Source: Mycolicibacterium peregrinum (GTDB lineage: Bacteria > Actinomycetota > Actinomycetes > Mycobacteriales > Mycobacteriaceae). From it: a stretch of DNA of 64,000 bases. The stretch spans positions 124,001 to 188,000 of the forward strand of contig NZ_LZSO01000012.1 of NCBI RefSeq assembly GCF_001665785.1, given 5' to 3'. A program made the position numbers and the translations under genes. The notes beneath the pieces are model-generated. The model saw only the letters and a list, made by a program, of their open reading frames with translations, was not told the DNA's origin and did not search any database. The stretch's first letter is position 1, and the number at the start of each line of letters is the position of its first letter. Below, in pieces: positions 1-8,624 of this stretch.

Positions 1-1216
1 CACCTGGTTTGCCGATCATGCCCCGCATGAACAGCAGGTTGGTGGCCTCGCCGATGGTGGCGACGGCGTGGCGGTGTTGGGTGAGGCCCATCGCCCAGCA
101 GATCACCGTGCGCTGTGAGGCGATCAGCATGTCGGCGACCCGGCGCAGTTGCGTCTCGTCGATGCCGCTGGCTTCGGTCACGGTGGCGAGGTCGACCGCG
201 CGGGTCTGGCGGGCATAGTCGTCGAAGCCTGCGCAATGGGTCTCGATGAAGTCCCGGTCCAATACCGTGCCCGGGGCCGCCTCCTCGGCCTCCAACAGGA
301 GCCTGCCCAGGCCGGCGAACAGGGCCATGTCCCCACCGAGGCGGATCTGGACGAACTCGTCGGCGATCGGGATTCCGTGCCCGACCACACCGTGCACTTT
401 TTGTGGGTCCTTGAACCGGATCAGACCGGCCTCGGGTAGTGGGTTGATCGCAATGATCTTGGCGCCATTGGCTTTTGCCTTCTCCAACACCGACAGCATC
501 CGTGGATGGTTGGTGCCCGGGTTCTGCCCGGCGATCAGGATCAGGTCGGCCTCGGTGACGTCCTCGACCGTGACCGAGCCCTTGCCGATGCCGATCGACT
601 CGGTCAGTGCCGTGCCCGAGGATTCGTGACACATGTTCGAGCAGTCCGGCAGATTGTTGGTGCCGAAGCTGCGGACCATCAGCTGATAGAGGAACGCCGC
701 TTCGTTGCTGGTGCGCCCGGACGTGTAGAACAGCGCCTCGTCTGGAGTGGCCAGCGCATTGAGGTGTTCGGCGATCAACCGGTAGGCGTCGTCCCACTCG
801 ATGGGCCGGTAATGCGACTCGCCGGGTGCGAGCACCATCGGCTGGGCCAGACGACCCTGCTGGGACAGCCAGTACTCGGGCTTGGTCTCCAGTTCGGCGA
901 TGGTGTGCCGGGCGAAGAACTCCGGCGTCACTGTGCGCTTGGTGGCTTCCTCGGCAACTGCCTTCGCGCCGTTCTCACAGAACTCGGCCAACTTGCGGCC
1001 CCCGTGCTCCTCGGGCCATGCACAGCCTGGGCAGTCGAACCCGTGGCGCTGATTGAGCTTGGTCAACGCGGCGGCAGTGCGCAGCGGGCCCATCTGCTCG
1101 AACCCGCGCTGCATGCTGACCAGGACGGCCTTGACGCCGGCGGCCTCGTCTTTGGCGCCGGTGCTGATGACGTTGTGCTCGTCATAATCGGCATCGATGT
1201 CTCTGGCGCTGGTCAT
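1..1216 (-). CDS. FdhF/YdeP-family molybdopterin oxidoreductase alpha subunit, C-terminus beyond window
   Basis: This is the N-terminal 405 codons of a molybdenum-cofactor (bis-MGD) oxidoreductase of the formate-dehydrogenase-like YdeP type; the rest lies left of base 1. Translation from the ATG at 1216 gives a CPGC motif (C62-C65) in the segment DCPGCAWPEE and a second Cys-rich segment, DCSNMCHESSG at about residues 192-202, where formate dehydrogenases bind the metal. The mid-region carries IAGQNPGTNHP, typical of the MGD-binding fold. Family members of this type are often called formate dehydrogenases, but the physiological substrate is usually unknown. A -10-like TAGATT at 1223-1228 lies 6 nt before the start, so the mRNA may be leaderless. 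It is divergent from a LysR gene that may regulate it. MobA, needed for MGD synthesis, is encoded at about 29.4 kb. Confidence 0.88.
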   Translation of the reverse strand, partial: MTSARDIDADYDEHNVISTGAKDEAAGVKAVLVSMQRGFEQMGPLRTAAALTKLNQRHGFDCPGCAWPEEHGGRKLAEFCENGAKAVAEEATKRTVTPEFFARHTIAELETKPEYWLSQQGRLAQPMVLAPGESHYRPIEWDDAYRLIAEHLNALATPDEALFYTSGRTSNEAAFLYQLMVRSFGTNNLPDCSNMCHESSGTALTESIGIGKGSVTVEDVTEADLILIAGQNPGTNHPRMLSVLEKAKANGAKIIAINPLPEAGLIRFKDPQKVHGVVGHGIPIADEFVQIRLGGDMALFAGLGRLLLEAEEAAPGTVLDRDFIETHCAGFDDYARQTRAVDLATVTEASGIDETQLRRVADMLIASQRTVICWAMGLTQHRHAVATIGEATNLLFMRGMIGKPG

Positions 1217-1271
1217 GAACCCAATCTAGTCCCCGAAAACCGCCGGACCCGCCGCTTGGCGGCCGTCCATA

Positions 1272-1311
1272 TTCGATATTTCACATGCAGTGATAGATGC
1301 TTTCTATCGAA
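1272..1311. promoter_or_regulatory. Inverted repeat, possible LysR operator between fdhF-like gene and lysR
   Basis: A perfect 7-bp inverted repeat, TTCGATA at 1272-1278 and TATCGAA at 1305-1311, lies in the divergent promoter region. LysR regulators usually bind such spaced dyads near their own promoter. It overlaps the alternative GTG-side start at 1297, which favours the internal ATG at 1333 as the true start of lysR. Confidence 0.45.
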
Positions 1312-1332
1312 CTGCGACGAATGCGGGGAGCC

Positions 1333-2265
1333 ATGGCGAGCGATGTGCTGCTACAGCAGCTCGATTACCTGCTGGCGCTCGCGACCGAGCGGCACTTCGG
1401 CCGGGCGGCTGCCCGGTGCCATGTGAGCCAACCGACGCTGTCGGTGGCGATCCAGCGACTCGAGCGCGAGCTGGGCATCGTCATCGTGCAGCGGGGACAG
1501 CGGTTCGAAGGGTTCACCGAAGAGGGGCAGCGGGTCGTGACGTGGGCCCAGCGGATCGTCGCGGAACGCGATGACATGCTCGCCGACATCGAGCGGATGC
1601 GCGGACGGTTGACCGTCACGGCCCGGATCGGTGCGATACCGACGGCGGTGCCGACAGGCCCGTTCATCACCACGGAGTTTCTGCGCCGCAATCCGGCGGC
1701 GTCGGTGCGCATCGAGGCCCTGTCATCCCGCGAGATCGCCCGGCGGCTGGCCGATTTCGAGATCGACGCCGGGTTGACCTATCTCGATGACGAAGCCCCA
1801 CCCGGCACGCGGTCGGTGGAGATGTATCGGGAGCGCTATGTCCTGGTGGCGCCGGCCGATCATGTGTTGATGGCTCAGCCGGAGATCACCTGGTCGGATG
1901 CGGCCGGGCTGCAGCTCTGCGTGCTGACCACCACGATGCGCAACCGGCGCATCCTGGACGCCAACATGGCCGCCGAAGGGGTGCGTTACCGCCCCGTGGT
2001 GGAGGCGGATTCGGTCGACGCGCTCTATGCCCACCTGACGAACTCACCGCGCGCGACCATCGCCTCCACCGCTTGGTTGCCCCAGCTTGGGGTGCCCCCA
2101 GGCTTTGCGGCACGGCCGATGGTGCAGCACGGTCCCCGGCCCGCGATCGGACTTGTGGTGCTCGACCGCGCGCCCGCGTCGATCGTGGCCGCCGCGCTCG
2201 TCGAGGTGGCCGCCGATCTCGACCTCGGGAGCCGCATCGACGGCTGGTGGGCTGCGCGGACCTAA
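1333..2265 (+). CDS. LysR-family transcriptional regulator
   Basis: A 310-residue DNA-binding regulator. The N-terminus is a winged helix-turn-helix of the LysR type: LDYLLALATERHFGRAAARCHVSQPTLSVAIQRLE spans about residues 10-44 (split here: the recognition helix is SQPTLSVAIQRLE). The remainder is the substrate-binding-protein-like effector domain. Start codons at 1297 and 1321 are also in frame, but 1333 places the helix-turn-helix at the usual distance from the N-terminus and avoids the upstream dyad. It is divergent from the molybdopterin oxidoreductase gene and its 3' end overlaps the convergent isomerase gene by 4 bp. The effector is unknown; regulation of the neighbouring oxidoreductase is inferred from position only. 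Confidence 0.85.
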   Translation: MASDVLLQQLDYLLALATERHFGRAAARCHVSQPTLSVAIQRLERELGIVIVQRGQRFEGFTEEGQRVVTWAQRIVAERDDMLADIERMRGRLTVTARIGAIPTAVPTGPFITTEFLRRNPAASVRIEALSSREIARRLADFEIDAGLTYLDDEAPPGTRSVEMYRERYVLVAPADHVLMAQPEITWSDAAGLQLCVLTTTMRNRRILDANMAAEGVRYRPVVEADSVDALYAHLTNSPRATIASTAWLPQLGVPPGFAARPMVQHGPRPAIGLVVLDRAPASIVAAALVEVAADLDLGSRIDGWWAART

Positions 2266-3125
2266 GCCCCGTTCCCGGGCCGCAGCACCGAGACGGCCGA
2301 TTCTGCCGCCTGCTTGAGTCCGTCATGCACGGGCAGCGCGCGGAAGGAGTCCGACAGGATCTCCACGCCCCACGGCCCGTCGAAACCGAGACTACGCAGG
2401 GTGACGATCAGTCCGGTCAGGTCGAATGTGCCCTCCCCGCACAGCAAGCGGTTGTTGACGGTGTCCTCGAAGAGGGTCCCGACGACGTGTGCCGCAGCGT
2501 CGTCGAGCTCGACGCCGAAGATCTTCTCCGGGGCCACGGCGGCGAGTTCGTCAAGTGTTGTGCCGGCCCGGAAGACGTGCCACGCGTCGACGAGTAGGCC
2601 GACCACGGGATGCCCTGCGGCCCGGATGAGTTCGGCGCCGAACGGCACGGTGTCGATGATCGAGAAGGGCATGGTCTCGATCGCGATGCGGGTGCCGTGC
2701 GCGGCCGCCTGATCGGCCAACTCGCGTAGCGGCTCGACGAGCGCCTCGGGGTGCGGTGTCCGTGGCCCCGGCTCGGAGCCGATCTTGATGAATGCCGGGT
2801 GGAGCACGTCGGCCGCCTCGAACAGCAGATCCCGCACAGCGTGGGAATTCCCGGGCTGCCCACGCGGAATCCACCAGCGTTCGATCAGCTCGATCTCGGT
2901 GTGGGTGAGTCCGGCATCGGCGATCAGATCACGTAAGGCCTTGAACCCGATGGACTCCCGGATAACCGCCAGATCGTCAGCGATCAGACCCAAACCGACA
3001 AACCCGGCATCGGCCACGGCGGCAACGCGTTCGGTGATGGGCACTGGGCTGACGGCGGGGCCGGCCATGGGTGAGGCAGCGCCCGCACTCGTCCAGGCTG
3101 TCGCCACCAGGAGCGGAGCGGTCAC
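2262..3125 (-). CDS. TIM-barrel sugar phosphate isomerase/epimerase
   Basis: A 287-residue protein of the xylose isomerase-like (AP endonuclease family 2) TIM-barrel superfamily, to which inosose dehydratase IolE and inosose isomerase IolI belong. Likely metal ligands sit in IAIETMPFSII, LLVDAWHVFRAG, GVELDDAAAH and WGVEILSD, in the usual Glu-Asp-His-Glu order. It starts at a GTG that overlaps the stop of the upstream IolH-like gene by 4 bp, so it is the last gene of the transporter-iolG-iolH-like operon. A role in interconverting keto-inositols or related sugars is inferred from the operon; the exact reaction cannot be read from sequence. Confidence 0.8.
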   Translation of the reverse strand: MTAPLLVATAWTSAGAASPMAGPAVSPVPITERVAAVADAGFVGLGLIADDLAVIRESIGFKALRDLIADAGLTHTEIELIERWWIPRGQPGNSHAVRDLLFEAADVLHPAFIKIGSEPGPRTPHPEALVEPLRELADQAAAHGTRIAIETMPFSIIDTVPFGAELIRAAGHPVVGLLVDAWHVFRAGTTLDELAAVAPEKIFGVELDDAAAHVVGTLFEDTVNNRLLCGEGTFDLTGLIVTLRSLGFDGPWGVEILSDSFRALPVHDGLKQAAESAVSVLRPGNGA

Positions 3126-4003
3126 GCGCGGTACTTCGTGACGTACTCGGCCATCGTCTTCAGCTGGTATCGCGACACGTCGTGGGCGTTCTCGTCTTCG
3201 GCGAAGACCGAGGACACCATGACCGTATCGTCGCGGTCGTAGAAGCCGATTTCGGCCAGCCCGCCGAAGAACTCGTCCCAGTTGACATCGCCGTCACCGA
3301 TCTTCAGGTGCTGGTGCACGCGCACCGGGTTGCCCGGTGGGTTGGTGATGTAGCGCAGTCCATGGCTGCGGTGGTGGTCCATGGTGTCGGCGACGTGGAC
3401 CAGACGAAGTTTGTCGCCGGCGGCACGCATGATCTCGGTCATGTTGCCGCCCATGTGGAAGGCGTGGCATGCGACGAAAACCATCCCGATGTTGGGGGAG
3501 TTCACCCCGCGGATGATGCGCAGTGCCTCCAGCCCGTCCTCGACGAAATCGTCGGGGTGCGGGTCGATCCGGACGTCGATGCCTTCGCGTTCGATGATCG
3601 GCAGCAGTTCCTCCATCGATCGGAAGAACGCCCGCTCGGACTCTTCGGCTTTCTCCGGGCGGCCGGAGAACTCGGTGTTGATCACGTTGACGCCGAGGTC
3701 GACGGTGATCTGGATGACGCGCTTCCAGTTCCGTACGGCCGCCTCGCGGGCGTCGGGGTCGGGGCTGGACCAGCGCAGCACCGGCAGCACCGAGGCGATC
3801 CCGACCCCGGCGTCGGCACACGCCTTGCGGAACCTCGATACCAGATCGTCATCCGCGCGTGGGTGGTTGAAGAACGGGATGAAGTCGCGGTGCGGGGTCA
3901 GTTGCAGATACTCGTAGCCGAGTTCGGCTACAAGGCGGGGAAATTCGAGCAACTCGTAGTCGTGGTGGAACGGCGTGGGATCCAGGGCGATCTTCACGGT
4001 CAT
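3122..4003 (-). CDS. iolH: IolH-like sugar phosphate isomerase/epimerase
   Basis: A 293-residue TIM-barrel protein that resembles the IolH proteins of actinobacterial inositol clusters, as I remember them, for example in its opening segment [18 protein letters not shown] and the later [19 protein letters not shown] and HVADTMDHH motifs. These His/Asp/Glu-rich segments are candidate metal ligands. IolH has no firmly established reaction. The ATG at 4003 overlaps the iolG stop by 4 bp and its own stop overlaps the next start, so translation is probably coupled in an operon. The assignment as IolH rests on recalled family resemblance and context, not on a search; a generic isomerase is the alternative. 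Confidence 0.65.
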   Translation of the reverse strand: MTVKIALDPTPFHHDYELLEFPRLVAELGYEYLQLTPHRDFIPFFNHPRADDDLVSRFRKACADAGVGIASVLPVLRWSSPDPDAREAAVRNWKRVIQITVDLGVNVINTEFSGRPEKAEESERAFFRSMEELLPIIEREGIDVRIDPHPDDFVEDGLEALRIIRGVNSPNIGMVFVACHAFHMGGNMTEIMRAAGDKLRLVHVADTMDHHRSHGLRYITNPPGNPVRVHQHLKIGDGDVNWDEFFGGLAEIGFYDRDDTVMVSSVFAEDENAHDVSRYQLKTMAEYVTKYRA

Positions 4004-5019
4004 GCCCCGGGGATCGAGTCGCGGGACACCATCGACACCTCTATCGGGCAGCCGCTTTCCAGAGACTGAACCCCGGCCGCGCACACCGCGGCGGCGGCGT
4101 AGCCATCCCAGGCCGTGGGGCCGTCGACGTTGGTCCCACTTCGCACGGCATCGACCCACCGCTGGATCTCGGTGTCGTAGGCCTGCCCGAAGCGCTCCCG
4201 GAAGCCCGGGGTGATGGTGCCGCCCCAGCTGCCCGAGGTTCCCTTGCGGATCAGGCCGACATCGAGACCGATGATGGCGCTGCCCTTTTCGGCCACGAGC
4301 TCGGTGCGCACCTCGTAGGCGACTCCGGTGGTGACGAACAGTTCGACGTCCACGTGCTTGCCGGACGCGGTGCACAGGATGGCGATCTGCGGATCGGAGA
4401 GGCCCTCGGGTGCGCCGGGATTGGCAGCCGGAGTGATGATCTGGATCGAAGTGATCTCCTCGTCGAACAGGAACCGGGTGACGTCCACCTCGTGGACCAG
4501 CGAATCGCGCACCACCATCGAACTGTCGAAGTTGTGCGGCACCGAGGGATTGCGGTGGGCGCAGTGCAGCAGCAGCGGCCGGCCCAGGTCACCGCTGTCC
4601 ATCAGGGCCTTCAGACCGGCGTACTCGTGGTCGAACCGGCGCATGAACCCGACCTGGATCAACCGCTTCCCCAACTCCGCCTCGCGCCGAACCACCTGCA
4701 ACGACGTCTCCACGTCAGTGGTCAGCGGTTTCTCGCACAGCACCGGCTTGCCGTGTTCGAGGCAGGCCAGGAGCTGCTTCTCGTGGGTGGGCCCCGGGGT
4801 CGCGAGTACGACCGCATCCACATCGGGATCGGCGATCGCGTCCAGCGGGTCGCCGATTGCCCGGCAGCCGGGAATCGTCGCGGCCAATTGCTCGGCCTTC
4901 TCGGTCACGTAGTCGTTGACAACGACCACTCGGGCACCGGAGATTTGGGCCTCGATGCGCCGCACGTGGTCGGCGCCCATCAGACCGACGCCGAGTACGG
5001 CGACACGCAGATCGGACAT
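4000..5019 (-). CDS. iolG: myo-inositol 2-dehydrogenase
   Basis: A 339-residue Gfo/Idh/MocA-family NAD-dependent dehydrogenase that oxidises myo-inositol to 2-keto-myo-inositol, the first step of inositol breakdown. The N-terminal Rossmann fold has [11 protein letters not shown] (residues 8-18) and the EKP motif at 96-98. The residues reported as catalytic in B. subtilis IolG are all present at the same numbers: Lys97, Asp172, His176 and Tyr235. This makes it the best candidate in the window for the true inositol dehydrogenase. It lies 28 nt behind the MFS transporter and overlaps the IolH-like gene by 4 bp. Two more Gfo/Idh/MocA genes occur in the third module. Confidence 0.92.
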   Translation of the reverse strand: MSDLRVAVLGVGLMGADHVRRIEAQISGARVVVVNDYVTEKAEQLAATIPGCRAIGDPLDAIADPDVDAVVLATPGPTHEKQLLACLEHGKPVLCEKPLTTDVETSLQVVRREAELGKRLIQVGFMRRFDHEYAGLKALMDSGDLGRPLLLHCAHRNPSVPHNFDSSMVVRDSLVHEVDVTRFLFDEEITSIQIITPAANPGAPEGLSDPQIAILCTASGKHVDVELFVTTGVAYEVRTELVAEKGSAIIGLDVGLIRKGTSGSWGGTITPGFRERFGQAYDTEIQRWVDAVRSGTNVDGPTAWDGYAAAAVCAAGVQSLESGCPIEVSMVSRDSIPGA

Positions 5020-5047
5020 GGGAGGGGATCCTTTCTATCGGGGTGAA

Positions 5048-6463
5048 TCAGGCTGGGGTCGCGGCAGGCACTGGCCCGGCACCCTGGACCTCGAAGCGTT
5101 CTTCGAGCTCTTCGAGACTGGTGCCCTTCGTTTCGGGAACGAGCAGGCGGACGAATACCCAGGAGCCGATGTTGACGAGAACGAACAGGCCGAAGGTTCC
5201 GGTGGAACCGAGCGCGTTGTTCAGCAGCGGGAACAGGAACGAGATGACGGCATTGGTGCACCACAGGATGAACACTGCGATACCCATCGCGAAGCCGCGG
5301 ATACTCAGCGGGAAGATCTCCGAGAGCAACAGCCACACGCAGGTGCCGATGAACATCTGCACGAAGGCGACGAACACCACCATGCAGCCGAGAATGATGT
5401 AGCTGCGGGCTGTCGACACCGGCATCAGGAACACCAGCGCAAGCGCGGCCTGCGAGGCCGCGACGCCGGCGAAGCCGATCAGCAGCATCGTGCGCCTGCC
5501 GATGTAGCCGAGCAGGACGATCCCGACGATCGTGGTGATCACCGAGGTCACCCCGACGGCGATGGTAGCCACCAACGCCGCGCTGACGCCCAGCCCGGAT
5601 TGCTCGAGAATCGTTGGTGCGTAATAGTTCACGGTGTTGATGCCCGTCGCCTGCTGGACGATCGCCAGCCCGCAGCCGATCAGGACCACCCGCCGGATCC
5701 ACGGCACGTCGCGGATCACCGAGAACGGCGTGGACTTCACCTTGAGGACGTGCGCGGTGTGCTCGACGATCTGGGCGTATTCGCTGTCGGCCTCCGGCGC
5801 CGGGCGGCTGCGCTCCAGGACGGCCCTGGCCTCGTCCATCCGCCCGTTGAGGCCATACCAGCGCGGGGAATCCGGCAGGACCAGCATGCCCAGCAGCAAG
5901 GCGACGGCGGGGACGGCCGCGACGGCGAGCATCGTGCGCCAGACGTGTGGATCGTGGATGAGGTGGTCCAGCAGGGCATTGGTCGCGAAGGCGAGCATCT
6001 GGCCGGTGACGATCATCAGCTCGTTGATGGTGACCATCCGGCCGCGTCGTTCCGCCGGCGCCATCTCGGCCAGGTAGAGCGGACAGGTCACGGCGGCCGC
6101 GCCGACGCCGAGTCCGAGGATGATGCGGGCGGCGACCATGATCTGGACGTTGGGGGCGAGCGCGCAGCCGATGGCGCCGGCCAGGAACAACACTGCGCAC
6201 ACCATCAGTGAGCGCTTGCGTCCGATCCGGTCCGCGACGCGACCGCCGAACAGCGCGCCGAACGCCGCTCCGGGGAACAGCAGGGAGCTGACGACGGTGG
6301 CTTCACCGAACGGGCTCAGAGCCAGGTCATCCTTCATGTACAGCAGCGCACCGGAGATGACTCCGGTGTCGTAGCCGAACAGCAGACCGCCGAGAGTGGC
6401 GATGACGGTGAGTCGAGCCAAGAACTTCCCGTGGCCGGCCGTTGTTCGGGAATCCGACGACAT
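5048..6463 (-). CDS. iolT: MFS sugar porter, probable inositol transporter
   Basis: A 471-residue membrane protein of the sugar porter branch of the major facilitator superfamily, with about 12 hydrophobic segments. Diagnostic motifs are GYDTGVISGALL in helix 1, GGRVADRIGRK in the 2-3 loop, PLYLAEMAPAERRGR after helix 4, QQATGINTVNYYAP in helix 7 and VPETKGTSLEELE at the C-terminus. IolT proteins belong here and import myo-inositol with protons. The ATG at 6463 has a GAGG ribosome site and is preferred over a TTG further upstream that would run through the operator. It heads the operon with iolG and two TIM-barrel genes and faces a LacI regulator, so substrate-induced expression is likely. 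Substrate is inferred from the neighbours. Confidence 0.85.
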   Translation of the reverse strand: MSSDSRTTAGHGKFLARLTVIATLGGLLFGYDTGVISGALLYMKDDLALSPFGEATVVSSLLFPGAAFGALFGGRVADRIGRKRSLMVCAVLFLAGAIGCALAPNVQIMVAARIILGLGVGAAAVTCPLYLAEMAPAERRGRMVTINELMIVTGQMLAFATNALLDHLIHDPHVWRTMLAVAAVPAVALLLGMLVLPDSPRWYGLNGRMDEARAVLERSRPAPEADSEYAQIVEHTAHVLKVKSTPFSVIRDVPWIRRVVLIGCGLAIVQQATGINTVNYYAPTILEQSGLGVSAALVATIAVGVTSVITTIVGIVLLGYIGRRTMLLIGFAGVAASQAALALVFLMPVSTARSYIILGCMVVFVAFVQMFIGTCVWLLLSEIFPLSIRGFAMGIAVFILWCTNAVISFLFPLLNNALGSTGTFGLFVLVNIGSWVFVRLLVPETKGTSLEELEERFEVQGAGPVPAATPA

Positions 6464-6484
6464 GTGGGCCTCGCTTCGATCTGT

Positions 6485-6510
6485 GTAACGCGCGTTACTA
6501 ACGCGCGTGA
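6485..6510. promoter_or_regulatory. Tandem palindromic operator of the LacI regulator
   Basis: A perfect 14-bp palindrome, GTAACGCGCGTTAC, occupies 6485-6498. It is followed without a gap by a second copy, TAACGCGCGTGA at 6499-6510, which differs from the first (TAACGCGCGTTA) at one base. The two copies are 13 bp apart. A CG-centred palindrome is the classical form of a LacI-family operator. Both lie between the transporter gene and lacI. Confidence 0.75.
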
Positions 6511-6514
6511 CGTC

Positions 6515-6520
6515 TACTAT
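6515..6520 (+). promoter_or_regulatory. Candidate -10 box of the lacI gene
   Basis: TACTAT fits the mycobacterial TANNNT -10 consensus and sits 48 bp before the lacI start codon, immediately downstream of the tandem operator. A repressor bound to the operator would cover the upstream part of this promoter, which suggests autoregulation. Confidence 0.4.
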
Positions 6521-6567
6521 GGATCCGTGCACAAGATGTGTCAAGCGTCACTTCGAGAGGGGGCGCG

Positions 6568-7602
6568 ATGACGTCGTACCCCGGCGGGGATAGCCGGCGC
6601 CCCACCATGGCCGACGTGGCCGAACGGGCCGGCGTATCGCGCACCCTGGTGTCGTTCATCCTGGACGGCAAGCCCCGGGCGAGTGAGGAAACCACGCGCA
6701 GGGTGCTCGCCATCGCGGACGAGATCGGGTACCGGCGCGATGCGGCTGCCCGGGTGTTGGCGCAGGGGCGTAGTCGCACGCTCGGGGTCCTGATGGACGT
6801 CCAGCAGATGTTCGAAGCCGAGTTGGTGACCGCGATCTACCCGGCGGCACGCAAGCTCGGATACGAAGTGCTGCTGTCGGCGAATCTGCAGGACCAACCG
6901 GAGTCCGACTTCGTGGATTCTCTGCTCAGTCATCGATGCGGCAGCCTGATCCTGTTGGGGCCCAGTTCGACTCAGGACTATTTGGTTGAGTTGTCGCAGC
7001 GGGTCCCGGTGGTCACGGTTGGTCGCCGCCTGCCTGGTCTCGCCAAGGCGGCGGGCCTGCTGGGCACGGTGCGCACCAACGACACCAAGGGAATGCGGGT
7101 GGCCGTCGACTATCTGGTCGGCCTCGGCCACAAAGACATCCACCACGTCGACGGGGGCGACGAACCTGGCTCCGCGGACCGGCGACGCGCCTACCGGGCG
7201 GCCATGCGCGCGCACGGGCTGGACGACGAGATCACCGTCATCCCCGGGGCGCACAACGAGCGAGCCGGTGCCGAGGCCGCCCGCAGGATGCTGCACGCGC
7301 CGGCGTTGCCCACCGCGGTGCTGGCCGGCAACGACCGCTGCGCGCTCGGCCTGCTCGACGTGTTCACCCGGGAGGGCGTCGACATCCCCGGTCAGGTCTC
7401 GCTGATCGGCTACGACGACAGCCGGCTTTCGGACAATCCCCGGATCGATCTGACCACCATCCACCAGGACGCGGCGACCCTCGGTGCCCGCTCGGTGGAG
7501 ATGGCCGTCGAGTTCCTCGAGCGGACGCGAACGGAACCGGCCGACGTCGTGCTGGAGCCGCAGCTGGTGGTGCGATCGACCACCGCACCTCCGCGGCGCT
7601 GA
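6568..7602 (+). CDS. LacI-family transcriptional regulator
   Basis: A 344-residue regulator with the LacI helix-turn-helix TMADVAERAGVSRTLVSFIL near residues 13-32, a hinge helix that includes AARVLAQG, and a periplasmic-binding-protein-like effector domain with the C-terminal SLIGYDDS signature. The ATG at 6568 follows GAGAGGGGG at a good distance; an in-frame GTG at 6538 lacks a ribosome site. It is divergent from the sugar porter-iolG operon, with a tandem palindrome between them, so it most likely represses that operon until an inositol or related sugar binds. A hairpin follows its stop codon. Confidence 0.9.
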   Translation: MTSYPGGDSRRPTMADVAERAGVSRTLVSFILDGKPRASEETTRRVLAIADEIGYRRDAAARVLAQGRSRTLGVLMDVQQMFEAELVTAIYPAARKLGYEVLLSANLQDQPESDFVDSLLSHRCGSLILLGPSSTQDYLVELSQRVPVVTVGRRLPGLAKAAGLLGTVRTNDTKGMRVAVDYLVGLGHKDIHHVDGGDEPGSADRRRAYRAAMRAHGLDDEITVIPGAHNERAGAEAARRMLHAPALPTAVLAGNDRCALGLLDVFTREGVDIPGQVSLIGYDDSRLSDNPRIDLTTIHQDAATLGARSVEMAVEFLERTRTEPADVVLEPQLVVRSTTAPPRR

Positions 7603-7620
7603 GCCCACCGCCGCGTGGGC
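7603..7620. terminator. Hairpin between convergent genes
   Basis: GCCCAC (7603-7608) and GTGGGC (7615-7620) form a perfect 6-bp stem with a 6-nt loop in the gap between the lacI stop and the stop of the opposite operon. It could end transcription from both sides, but no T tract follows. Confidence 0.45.
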
Positions 7621-7625
7621 CGACA

Positions 7626-8624
7626 TCACCGAACCAGCGTCGAGTCGGCCGTCTTCAGGGTCTCGGCGGCAACCCGCAGGCCTTCCAACGGTCCGAAGGA
7701 CACGTCCTCGTGTTCGATGTTCACCCACATTTCGGGGTCCACCCGCTCCAGCGCCCGGAGGAAGTCGGACCAGAAGTCGACGTCGTGGCCTTGGCCGACG
7801 GCGACGAAATCCCACGCAGAGTCCTCCGGCCAGCGATTCACGACATGCCTTGCGCCGAGTCCGGTTGGGTTCTGCTCCAACGGGATTCGGGTGAAGCGGT
7901 CGTCGAGGACGCCGTAGATGCTGCAGTTGGCGTTGATCCGGGTGTCCTTGGCGGCGGCATGGAACACCAGCGGTCCCAGCCAGTCGATGGCCCGCACCGG
8001 GTCGATGCCCTGCCAGAACAGGTGCGAGGGATCCATCTCCGCACCCACGTTCGTGGCGCCGACCTTCTCGACGAGCCGCTTCAGTGTGGGCGGATTGAAC
8101 ACCAGGTTCTGCGGGTGCATCTCGATCGCCACCTTGACCCCGCAATCCCGTGCGAGGGCATCGATCTCGGACCAGAACGGCACCGCGACCTCGTCCCACT
8201 GATAGTCCAGTGAGTCCAGATATCCCGAATCCCAGGTGTTGACATGCCATGCCGGCCACTGCCCGCCCGGATGCGCCTGCGGCAGACCGGACATGGTCAC
8301 CACCTGGTCGACGCCCAGCAGCCCGGCGACACGGATCGCATTGCGCAGATCCTCCGCGTCTTCGGGTCCGACCTCCGGGTCAGGGTGCAGGGGGTTGCCG
8401 TTGCAGTTCAAGCCCGCGATGGACACCCCGGTCCCGTCGAACTCCGAAAGGTACTGGCGGGCAGTGACCTCACCGGAAAGCAGCTGCTTCACCGGCAGGT
8501 GCGGTGTCGGCAGGAACCCGCCGGCATTGATCTCCGCGCCCACCAACCCCAGTGACGCGATGACCTCCAGCGCCTCCCTCAGCGGCAAGGCATGCAGGAT
8601 CGCGGTGTAGACGCCGAGTTTCAT
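7626..8624 (-). CDS. TIM-barrel sugar phosphate isomerase/epimerase, last gene of the iol operon
   Basis: A 332-residue xylose isomerase-like TIM-barrel protein. Probable metal ligands are in VAIEMHPQ, GAEMDPSHLFW, VFHAAAKDT and VNIEHEDVSF, matching the Glu-Asp-His-Glu scheme of this superfamily. The ATG at 8624 overlaps the stop of the IolE-like gene by 4 bp, so it is the sixth and last gene of the iolC operon. It may act on inosose or an isomer, for example as an epimerase that feeds other inositols into the pathway; this is inference. It differs clearly from the other TIM-barrel proteins in the window and is not a recent copy of them. Confidence 0.82.
   Translation of the reverse strand: MKLGVYTAILHALPLREALEVIASLGLVGAEINAGGFLPTPHLPVKQLLSGEVTARQYLSEFDGTGVSIAGLNCNGNPLHPDPEVGPEDAEDLRNAIRVAGLLGVDQVVTMSGLPQAHPGGQWPAWHVNTWDSGYLDSLDYQWDEVAVPFWSEIDALARDCGVKVAIEMHPQNLVFNPPTLKRLVEKVGATNVGAEMDPSHLFWQGIDPVRAIDWLGPLVFHAAAKDTRINANCSIYGVLDDRFTRIPLEQNPTGLGARHVVNRWPEDSAWDFVAVGQGHDVDFWSDFLRALERVDPEMWVNIEHEDVSFGPLEGLRVAAETLKTADSTLVR

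Noticed and set aside
5048..6544. Longer MFS transporter starting at the TTG at 6544
   Set aside because: The extension would translate through the tandem operator and lacks a ribosome site; ATG 6463 has one.
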